Assembly: GCA_038245795.1 (NCBI GenBank)
Contig: JBBRSC010000235.1
Coordinates: forward strand, 1 to 5,276
DNA from: JBBRSC01 sp038245795
GTDB lineage: Bacteria; Actinomycetota; Acidimicrobiia; Acidimicrobiales; Microtrichaceae
DNA length: 5,276 nucleotides
Direction of reading: 5' to 3'
The translations under genes and the position numbers were made by a program. Below the pieces are notes generated by a model that saw nothing but the letters and a program-made list of their open reading frames with translations, was not told the DNA's origin and ran no database searches. Each line of letters begins with the position of its first letter. The first letter of the stretch is position 1. Positions 1 through 4,653 of the stretch are shown piece after piece.

Positions 1-28
1 GATGCTCTACCAGCTGAGCTACGTCCGC
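1..28 (-). tRNA. tRNA gene, 5' part only, probably tRNA-Gly(GCC)
   Basis: Read on the minus strand from 28, the sequence starts with a seven-base acceptor strand (GCGGACG), then TA and a canonical D-arm (GCTC AGCTGGTA GAGC), then AT C before the left window edge. This is the 5' part of a tRNA: acceptor 5' strand, complete D-arm and the first bases after it. The anticodon is outside the window. The GCGGACGTAGCTCAG opening followed by GAGCATC resembles actinobacterial tRNA-Gly(GCC) genes as I recall them, so the isotype is inference. It is transcribed leftward, in the same direction as the long permease frame, which ends 56 bases upstream. Confidence 0.82.
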
Positions 29-39
29 ATGAAACGATG

Positions 40-45
40 AGTGTA
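40..45 (-). promoter_or_regulatory. Candidate -10 box of the leftward tRNA gene
   Basis: On the minus strand TACACT (45 to 40) fits the actinobacterial TANNNT -10 pattern and lies 11 bases before the tRNA 5' end at 28. That would put transcription start a few bases before the mature tRNA. No good TTGACA-like -35 is seen at 16-18 bases spacing (TGTCCA at 17), so the assignment rests on the -10 and its position. It would let the tRNA be transcribed independently of the upstream protein frame. No convincing terminator is visible between that frame's stop at 84 and this box. Confidence 0.4.
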
Positions 46-83
46 GCAACTCTCTTTGTGCCTGGACACCATTGCTTGAGGGA

Positions 84-1322
84 TCAGAAACCGGTGCCGG
101 TGGTGCGGCTGCGAGCCGTGGTCGCCAGTTCGACGGCCTGGTTCACGTCAGCAATCTGATCCACGTTCACCATTCGGTCCGACTCCTGGAACGTGATTGA
201 TGCTGTGTTGTCAACGTGACGTCCAAAGATGGTCAGCCCGGTTTGTAACGCGAATGTCTCGACCAGCGGTGTCCACTTTCGCTCGCTGACCACGATGATC
301 CTGCTGCCCGTGAGAATCGCGATGGTCGGCATTCCGAGCGACCAGCCCTGGACTGCCACCAACACCATTTCGTCCGACCCAATCAGCGCGCCGGCGACCG
401 TGAAGGCCACCGATCCAGTGTTCTGCGATGCGCCGCTCAATCGACCGATGGCGGCCGACAGCCCCTGTGAGTCACTCGCTCCTACCGGCACCGGCGCCAT
501 GTGTTGCGACGACGAGATCGGCCCACCAAAGGTCTGCGGCGAGTGCCCCACCGGTGCGGCGGGCGTCGGTATGGGCGCAGCCGTAGCCTGTGGCGGCGCC
601 GCTTGGGACGGCTGCCCGGCTTGGGGCTGCCACGGCGCCGTCCATCGTGGCGGTTCCTGAGCCAGTTGCTGTGGGTCAGGACGGAAACTCCCTGGGATCT
701 CGCCAGGGTTGTCGTTGGCGTGTTGGCCAAACGGCGACGAGGCCGTCAGCAATCCATCGGGATCGAAGACGGATCCGAGCGGGTGCGATGTTGGTTCCTC
801 GGGCCGGACAGTCGATTGATCCGGTTCGGGCGGTGGGGCGGAACTCGCCCCGAAGAGCGGCCGTCGCTCGGCGTCCTGATCGGTGTCCCCAATTTGGGGG
901 TCGAACTGCACGCCGGCCGGTGTGTCGCCGTTGGAGAACATCGACGATCGAGCCGAATCGGGTTCGCCGGTCGGGACGTTGCGCTGTTCGTCGATCGAGG
1001 GATCAACATATTCGGCACCGTCGTCGTCGATGACGGCTGCGTCGATGATGTCGTGGTGGCGGATTCTGCGGGGCGGATCATCGGTTCCGGACGCTGATCG
1101 GACCGCCGGAGCGTCCTCGATTCTGCCCCCGGAGCCGGTACTCCAGAGCCCTGTGCCGCTCATGGGCGGCCTCGGGGCCTGTACGCCTGACTGGGGAATG
1201 GCCGCGGAGACAGGATCGGTCGAGAACATGCCAGCCGGCTGAGGAATCTGGACGGCGTCGCAGAACTGACAGGTCTCGTCAGGTCCTGGATCGTTTCCGC
1301 AGTTGTAGCAGCGGGATGCCAT
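84..1322 (-). CDS. Zinc-ribbon protein with disordered middle and PH-like C-terminal domain; possible separate gene with internal start
   Basis: This is the last 412 codons of the long minus-strand frame, listed separately because it has its own start signal: ATG at 1322 behind GGAGG with a five-base spacer. From that start the protein opens with a zinc ribbon (CYNC at 5-8, CQFC at 18-21; CxxC-x9-CxxC), a common place for such a module. Residues about 25-285 are low complexity, rich in Pro, Gln, Ala, Ser and Asp, and probably disordered. Residues about 303-405 look like a compact beta-rich domain closed by a helix: DEMVLVAVQGW, then LTGSRIIVVSERKW, ITFQES, and a final helix DVNQAVELATTAR. This strand pattern resembles bacterial PH-like (YokE-type) domains; that is inference from pattern, not a search. 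There are no membrane segments or signal peptide, so it should be cytosolic. Its function is unknown. It could be a free protein, the tail of the permease, or both. Confidence 0.5.
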   Translation of the reverse strand: MASRCYNCGNDPGPDETCQFCDAVQIPQPAGMFSTDPVSAAIPQSGVQAPRPPMSGTGLWSTGSGGRIEDAPAVRSASGTDDPPRRIRHHDIIDAAVIDDDGAEYVDPSIDEQRNVPTGEPDSARSSMFSNGDTPAGVQFDPQIGDTDQDAERRPLFGASSAPPPEPDQSTVRPEEPTSHPLGSVFDPDGLLTASSPFGQHANDNPGEIPGSFRPDPQQLAQEPPRWTAPWQPQAGQPSQAAPPQATAAPIPTPAAPVGHSPQTFGGPISSSQHMAPVPVGASDSQGLSAAIGRLSGASQNTGSVAFTVAGALIGSDEMVLVAVQGWSLGMPTIAILTGSRIIVVSERKWTPLVETFALQTGLTIFGRHVDNTASITFQESDRMVNVDQIADVNQAVELATTARSRTTGTGF

Positions 1323-4300
1323 CTGTTCCTCCGACATCGTGGCGGGCTCAACTGGGTCCGCCACGGGACGTTGGGTCGATGGCGGGGTCTGTGTCACCAT
1401 CGGCTGGTCGTGTTGAGAGTAAAGGCTAGGGGATGAAGTGCGGCGGCGGAACCCTCGGCTTGGCGAGCGTGCGTGACGACCGCTGCTCGTGTTGGCGTCA
1501 TCACCGAGCGCTTCAATGACGCCCGCCCGAGAGGCTCGAAGTGCAGGTAGGAGCGCACCCAATCCAGCCAGGACGATGGCGGCGCCAGCGGTGCCTGCGA
1601 TGACCAGCCACGGGATGCTGAAGACCCCGAGCCCGAACGATTTGAGCGCCGCCACGGTTGCCCACGCCCCACCGATCCCCAATGAGCACCCCAGCACGAC
1701 ACCCACGAGCGACAACGCGCCCGCTTCGACCATGACAATGCGGATCACTTGTCGTCTCGACGCACCGACCGCTCGCAACAGTCCGAGTTCGCGTCGGCGT
1801 TCGTTGACACTGAGTTGCAACGTGTTCGCAACACCGACGATCGCTAGCGCAACGGAGAACAACAGCATCCATCGGATGACCTGTTCGAAGCCGCGGAGGA
1901 TCTCGGTTCGCTTCGCGATCAGCTCGGTCGGCTCGACGACCGACGACACGCCGTAGCGCTCTGCGGCGGTGGTGATGGCGGCGCGAGCGGCGGTTGCCTG
2001 GGTCGGATCGAGTTTGACGAGTGCGACGATGTCGACGCTCGAGGGGGTGGTTCGAGCGAGCACTGACGTGTCGATGATGGCGTCGCCGAGCAGCAGCGAT
2101 GTCCGGTCGTAGACGGCCTGGACGGTGAGGAACTCCGAGATGTTGGAGATCGTGATCGGGAGCTGCTGACCAACGGTCACGCCGAGCTGTTTCGCCAATG
2201 GTCTGGCAAGAGCGATGCCATTGACACCGAGCGATGATGGTGGATTCGGCCCGCCGAGATCAACGAGTTGAAACATGTCTTTGCCGGACATCGCCGCGAG
2301 TCGCGTGTCGACCGTTCCGACGAAAGCTCGACCGACGCGGACACCACTGACGGCGGTGACGCCGGGAACGGAACGCACGTCATCGATGAGTGCTGAGGGG
2401 AGGCCGCCACGGGTGAAGGTGCCAGAGTCGATGACGAGATCGGCACGCAGGGTGCCCGCGACCTGCTCGTCGACGGATGCCACGAACGATGCCGACAAGG
2501 TCGACAACCCGGCGACGACCACGGTCGCCATCACCAGCGCAGCGGTGGTCGCGGCTGCTCGTGATCGTGCCCGGCGCGAGCGAAGAGCGACGAGGGATCG
2601 CAGCGCCTTCGAACTGCCCGTCATCAGTCGAGTGGTGATCGATACGAGCCCGGTGAGGGCAAGCGGCAGCAACGACAACACAATCAGCGCCCCAGCACCG
2701 ATACCGGCGGCGAGCCCAGCGGTGTTGAGCGTCGGGTCGATCTGCCAGCCGACTGCCGCTCCCGCGACCGCTCCGACCACGATCCATGCCCCGAGCCGCG
2801 CGAACCATCTCAGCCCGCGCGTTGATCGATCATCTGATCGTGTGAGGGCGACGATCGGATCGACGCTGGCGGCATCTCGTGCTGGCAACACGGCGGTGGT
2901 CAACGTGACTCCAATGCCGACGATGAGCGACGCCACGACCATGCCGACTGAGATCGATGAACCCGCCGCCGGAATGGGCGTTCCGAGGGACCCGAGGGCT
3001 GCCTCGATGACGCGGCCGATCAGGACTCCGAGAGGCACCCCGATGACGACCGCCGCGATTCCGACGGTGACTGCTTCGATGGCTGATGCTCCGAGGATCT
3101 GACGGGGCGATGCTCCGACGAGACGCAGCAGCGCGAAACCCTGTCGCCGTCGGGCGAACAACAACGCGTTGCTGTTGGCCACTGTGAACGCACCGACGAT
3201 AAGGGCGAGCCCCGCGAAGCCGATGAGCAGAAACGTGATCAAGGAGAACGACTTGGCCAGCGAGGTCTGTTTGTGTTGCTCGAAGTCGGGCCCTGAGCTG
3301 ACCTCGACGCCGAGCGGGAGGATCGTTTCGATTTTGGCGCGGACCTGATCGATGTCGGCGCCGGGGGCCAGTTGGATGCCGATGCTGTTGTTGTCAGAGC
3401 CGCGGTCGAACATGGTGCGCGCCACCGCGGTGGGGAAGAGCGCTAACGATGACCCTGCGGGAAGTTCCTGATCGCCGAGCGTCACCAGGCCGGTCACGGT
3501 GAAGGTTCTCGGGACGGTCTTGGTCGCAATGAGGACCTGATCACCGACATTGATTCCGGCGGCAACAGCAGTTGCGTGATCCAACACCACCTCATCGGGT
3601 TGTTTGGGTCCCACGCCGGTGCCGACGAATCGATATGGGTTCAGCGCTTCGACCTCAGGCCAGTTGGCACCCGTAGGACGTTCGGTGATGCCGAGTGGGA
3701 CGACGGGACGACCGGTCTTGTCGACGATGATCGCGATGTCGTCGATCCGCAGATCGGTGGCGGCGACACCGGGAATGGTTCCAACGACCGTTCGGAGCGA
3801 ATCAGGGATGAGCTGGCGCACCTGCTCGAGCGGACTGTCATAGGCAATCGTGCCTTCGAGCACGAGGTCCGCGCGTTCGGTTCCAGCACCGGCAAGGTCG
3901 GAGAGTCCCTGGCTGACCCGTCCGAGGAGTGACAGCGACCCGGCGAGGTAGCCGACGCCCAGTGCCACGATGACCATGGACAGGAGAATGCGCCGGCGTT
4001 CCCGCGACAACGTGACGACGGCTGCCCGCAGTCCGCCGAAGCGTCGCGATCGTTCCGTGTCGCGTGGAGGGGTCGATCGGAAGACCCGACCGGCGCTGTC
4101 GCGCGGTGCTGGCGGATCGACAGGCGGCGGCGGGGTCGCCGCAGGTTGGCTGATGAGAGGGGCTTTCGGGACCCAGATGGATTCCGGCGGTGGCCCCTCC
4201 GGCACAGTGTCGGGATGCGGCTCGCCTCGCACTCGTAAGGCTCGTAACCACGCCTCGTCGGTGCGGACGGGCATGGTGGAGCCGCCCGTGTCGGACCACG

Positions 4301-4331
4301 ATGGTCGCGAGGGCGCGTCGGATCCGTCCAT
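84..4331 (-). CDS. FtsX/MacB-type ABC transporter permease, read in frame into a zinc-ribbon/PH-like C-terminal part
   Basis: The predicted protein has 1415 residues. Residues 1-112 are a cytosolic, Pro-rich N-terminal extension. TM1 is at about 115-136, the first extracytoplasmic MacB-like domain at 137-360, and TM2-TM4 (first FtsX domain) at 362-483. Two linking helices lie at 512-530 and 538-563, TM7 at 592-617, the second periplasmic-type domain at 618-816, and TM8-TM10 (second FtsX domain) at 817-929. Each FtsX half has the family's cytosolic motif after its first helix: RRRQGFALLRLVGASPRQ (394-411) and RRRELGLLRAVGASRRQ (846-862). This is the 4+2+4 helix layout of two-domain FtsX permeases, which in known cases move lipids, lipoproteins or peptides, or couple ATP hydrolysis to an external domain. 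The partner ATPase is not in the window and the substrate is unknown. The permease fold ends at about residue 946; residues 1004-1415 are an unrelated zinc-ribbon protein reached without a stop. I chose ATG 4331 because codons before it have mixed third bases, whereas 16 of the next 19 end in G or C. ATG 4274, behind GGCGG, is the alternative. Starts further upstream would run into the tRNA-Cys gene. Confidence 0.88.
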   Translation of the reverse strand: MDGSDAPSRPSWSDTGGSTMPVRTDEAWLRALRVRGEPHPDTVPEGPPPESIWVPKAPLISQPAATPPPPVDPPAPRDSAGRVFRSTPPRDTERSRRFGGLRAAVVTLSRERRRILLSMVIVALGVGYLAGSLSLLGRVSQGLSDLAGAGTERADLVLEGTIAYDSPLEQVRQLIPDSLRTVVGTIPGVAATDLRIDDIAIIVDKTGRPVVPLGITERPTGANWPEVEALNPYRFVGTGVGPKQPDEVVLDHATAVAAGINVGDQVLIATKTVPRTFTVTGLVTLGDQELPAGSSLALFPTAVARTMFDRGSDNNSIGIQLAPGADIDQVRAKIETILPLGVEVSSGPDFEQHKQTSLAKSFSLITFLLIGFAGLALIVGAFTVANSNALLFARRRQGFALLRLVGASPRQILGASAIEAVTVGIAAVVIGVPLGVLIGRVIEAALGSLGTPIPAAGSSISVGMVVASLIVGIGVTLTTAVLPARDAASVDPIVALTRSDDRSTRGLRWFARLGAWIVVGAVAGAAVGWQIDPTLNTAGLAAGIGAGALIVLSLLPLALTGLVSITTRLMTGSSKALRSLVALRSRRARSRAAATTAALVMATVVVAGLSTLSASFVASVDEQVAGTLRADLVIDSGTFTRGGLPSALIDDVRSVPGVTAVSGVRVGRAFVGTVDTRLAAMSGKDMFQLVDLGGPNPPSSLGVNGIALARPLAKQLGVTVGQQLPITISNISEFLTVQAVYDRTSLLLGDAIIDTSVLARTTPSSVDIVALVKLDPTQATAARAAITTAAERYGVSSVVEPTELIAKRTEILRGFEQVIRWMLLFSVALAIVGVANTLQLSVNERRRELGLLRAVGASRRQVIRIVMVEAGALSLVGVVLGCSLGIGGAWATVAALKSFGLGVFSIPWLVIAGTAGAAIVLAGLGALLPALRASRAGVIEALGDDANTSSGRHARSPSRGFRRRTSSPSLYSQHDQPMVTQTPPSTQRPVADPVEPATMSEEQMASRCYNCGNDPGPDETCQFCDAVQIPQPAGMFSTDPVSAAIPQSGVQAPRPPMSGTGLWSTGSGGRIEDAPAVRSASGTDDPPRRIRHHDIIDAAVIDDDGAEYVDPSIDEQRNVPTGEPDSARSSMFSNGDTPAGVQFDPQIGDTDQDAERRPLFGASSAPPPEPDQSTVRPEEPTSHPLGSVFDPDGLLTASSPFGQHANDNPGEIPGSFRPDPQQLAQEPPRWTAPWQPQAGQPSQAAPPQATAAPIPTPAAPVGHSPQTFGGPISSSQHMAPVPVGASDSQGLSAAIGRLSGASQNTGSVAFTVAGALIGSDEMVLVAVQGWSLGMPTIAILTGSRIIVVSERKWTPLVETFALQTGLTIFGRHVDNTASITFQESDRMVNVDQIADVNQAVELATTARSRTTGTGF
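1323..1493 (-). other. Junction between permease fold and zinc-ribbon part; resembles a former intergenic region
   Basis: These 57 codons follow the last recognisable permease residues (VIEALGDDA) and precede the ATG at 1322. They encode an Arg/Ser-rich stretch, then a Pro-rich one, with no recognisable domain. Around 1407-1440 the codons (ACT TCA TCC CCT AGC CTT TAC TCT CAA) mostly end in A or T, unlike the genes on either side. The same DNA contains two overlapping TANNNT hexamers on the minus strand, TAGCCT (1428 to 1423) and TACTCT (1421 to 1416), which could be a -10 element; no convincing -35 accompanies either. Just upstream, at 1503 to 1498, TGA TGA occurs out of frame where a permease would normally end. 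My reading is a spacer that is now translated, or that only appears to be. Confidence 0.5.
1328..1332 (-). promoter_or_regulatory. Shine-Dalgarno sequence GGAGG before internal ATG at 1322
   Basis: On the minus strand GGAGG (1332 to 1328) is followed by AACAG and then ATG at 1322, an ideal spacing of five bases. It is the only consensus ribosome site seen before any candidate start in the window. Neither the permease start (4331 or 4274) nor the alternative internal starts at 1400 and 1337 has one. It therefore decides the likely start of the zinc-ribbon protein if this is made separately. In the long frame the same bases encode Glu-Glu. Confidence 0.65.
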
Positions 4332-4370
4332 CACCGGTATCCGGGCGCGAACGAGCGACTCACGACGACC

Positions 4371-4376
4371 AGCGTA
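4371..4376 (-). promoter_or_regulatory. Candidate -10 box of the permease gene
   Basis: TACGCT on the minus strand (4376 to 4371) fits TANNNT and lies 39 bases before the ATG at 4331, giving a leader of about 30 bases. No TTGACA-like -35 is seen at the right distance (CCGGAG at 17 bases). The same hexamer TACGCT occurs before the right-hand membrane-protein gene (4639-4644), which may or may not be coincidence. Confidence 0.25.
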
Positions 4377-4392
4377 GGGGGAGGGGATCGCT

Positions 4393-4424
4393 TCTCCGGG
4401 ATCACCCTGACCGGGTTCCGGAGA
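4393..4424. repeat. Inverted repeat in the divergent permease / tRNA-Cys intergenic region
   Basis: TCTCCGG (4393-4399) is the exact reverse complement of CCGGAGA (4418-4424). Inside the 18-base spacer ACCC (4404-4407) can pair with GGGT (4413-4416), so the whole element can fold as a stem with an internal loop. It lies upstream of the candidate -10 boxes of both the leftward permease and the rightward tRNA-Cys gene. It would therefore not be transcribed from either, which fits a protein-binding site better than a terminator. No known operator is recognised. Confidence 0.4.
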
Positions 4425-4432
4425 GGTGCGGC

Positions 4433-4438
4433 TATGGT
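4433..4438 (+). promoter_or_regulatory. Candidate -10 box of tRNA-Cys
   Basis: TATGGT (4433-4438) matches four of six positions of TATAAT and ends nine bases before the tRNA 5' end at 4448, a sensible place for a tRNA promoter. The nearest -35-like sequence, CTGACC (4407-4412), is 20 bases upstream, longer than usual, so the call is weak. Confidence 0.3.
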
Positions 4439-4447
4439 GGGCTGCCT

Positions 4448-4521
4448 GGCGACGTGGCCGAGTGGTTAGGCAGAGGCCTGCAAAGCCTTGCACAGGAGTT
4501 CGATTCTCCTCGTCGCCTCCA
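4448..4521 (+). tRNA. tRNA-Cys(GCA), complete, with encoded CCA
   Basis: All parts of the cloverleaf are visible. Acceptor strands GGCGACG (4448-4454) and CGTCGCC (4511-4517) pair perfectly. The D-arm is GCC GAGTGGTTA GGC. The anticodon stem GAGGC/GCCTT (4473-4477, 4485-4489) encloses the loop CTGCAAA, giving anticodon GCA at 4480-4482. The T-arm is AGGAG TTCGATT CTCCT (4494-4510). The discriminator base at 4518 is U, the identity base for cysteine tRNAs, and CCA is encoded at 4519-4521. The gene supplies the tRNA for both cysteine codons, UGC and UGU. It is divergent from the permease and followed at once by a hairpin terminator, so it appears to be a single-gene transcript. Confidence 0.97.
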
Positions 4522-4527
4522 ACGTGT

Positions 4528-4560
4528 GTGGCCGGTTCGATGCAACGTCGGACCGGCCGC
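4528..4560 (+). terminator. Hairpin terminator of tRNA-Cys
   Basis: Thirteen bases (4528-4540) pair with 4548-4560 around the seven-base loop TGCAACG. The core GGCCGGT/ACCGGCC is perfect, and the rest includes two G-U pairs. It starts six bases after the tRNA CCA end. No T-tract follows, so it is of the U-less kind often proposed for high-GC actinobacteria. The position directly behind a stable RNA is the main reason for calling it a terminator. Confidence 0.65.
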
Positions 4561-4625
4561 TCCGCGTGCGGCTGCGGACGGGCTGGACAGCGGGTGGGAG
4601 CTCACAGCGAGTGATCGCGTTCACA

Positions 4626-4640
4626 TACGACGTTGTCGTA
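4626..4640. promoter_or_regulatory. 15-bp palindrome, candidate operator before the membrane-protein gene
   Basis: TACGAC GTT GTCGTA is a perfect six-base inverted repeat around three bases, ending 13 bases before the ATG at 4654. Its right end overlaps the candidate -10 hexamer TACGCT (4639-4644). TTCACA (4620-4625), close to a -35 consensus, abuts its left end, although the 13-base gap to TACGCT is too short for a normal sigma-70-type pair. A dimeric repressor bound here would cover the promoter. I do not recognise the site as that of a known regulator. Confidence 0.4.
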
Positions 4641-4644
4641 CGCT
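4639..4644 (+). promoter_or_regulatory. Candidate -10 box, possibly giving a leaderless mRNA
   Basis: TACGCT fits TANNNT and ends nine bases before the ATG at 4654, so transcription could start at or just before the start codon. Leaderless mRNAs are common in actinobacteria. This would explain why no Shine-Dalgarno sequence is seen before this ATG (only a weak AGAT). Confidence 0.35.
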
Positions 4645-4653
4645 CAGATCTCG

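Noticed and set aside
58..69. GTG CCTGGA CAC inverted repeat after the stop at 84, as a terminator
   Set aside because: Only three pairs at the base and no T-tract; too weak to call.
1398..1400. ATG at 1400 (MVTQTPP) or ATG at 1337 (MSEEQ) as start of the zinc-ribbon protein
   Set aside because: Neither has a ribosome site. The ATG at 1322 has GGAGG at ideal spacing and puts the zinc ribbon at the N-terminus.
1394..1738. Reading frame on the minus strand that ends in TGA at 1394, overlapping the ATG at 1400, as an alternative permease C-terminus
   Set aside because: The main frame keeps the full FtsX helix pattern down to about 1494, so this frame is a shadow over most of its length. Only a frameshift late in the gene could use its stop, and the nearer out-of-frame TGA TGA at 1503-1498 is a simpler end.
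2275..3102. Long plus-strand open frame opposite the permease (275 codons)
   Set aside because: It has Thr/Ala/Arg-rich low-complexity content with no domain, and is the usual antisense shadow of a GC-rich gene. The other plus-strand frames opposite 229-4377 were rejected for the same reason.
4332..4493. Extension of the permease frame upstream to an ATG at 4493
   Set aside because: It would overlap most of the tRNA-Cys gene on the other strand, and the codons before 4331 lack the GC-ending bias of the gene.
4448..4521. tRNA-Cys as attachment site of an integrated element
   Set aside because: I saw no second copy of the tRNA 3' end and no integrase in the window.
4626..4640. LexA (SOS) box
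   Set aside because: The actinobacterial LexA site has GAAC/GTTC half-sites; this palindrome has TACGAC/GTCGTA.
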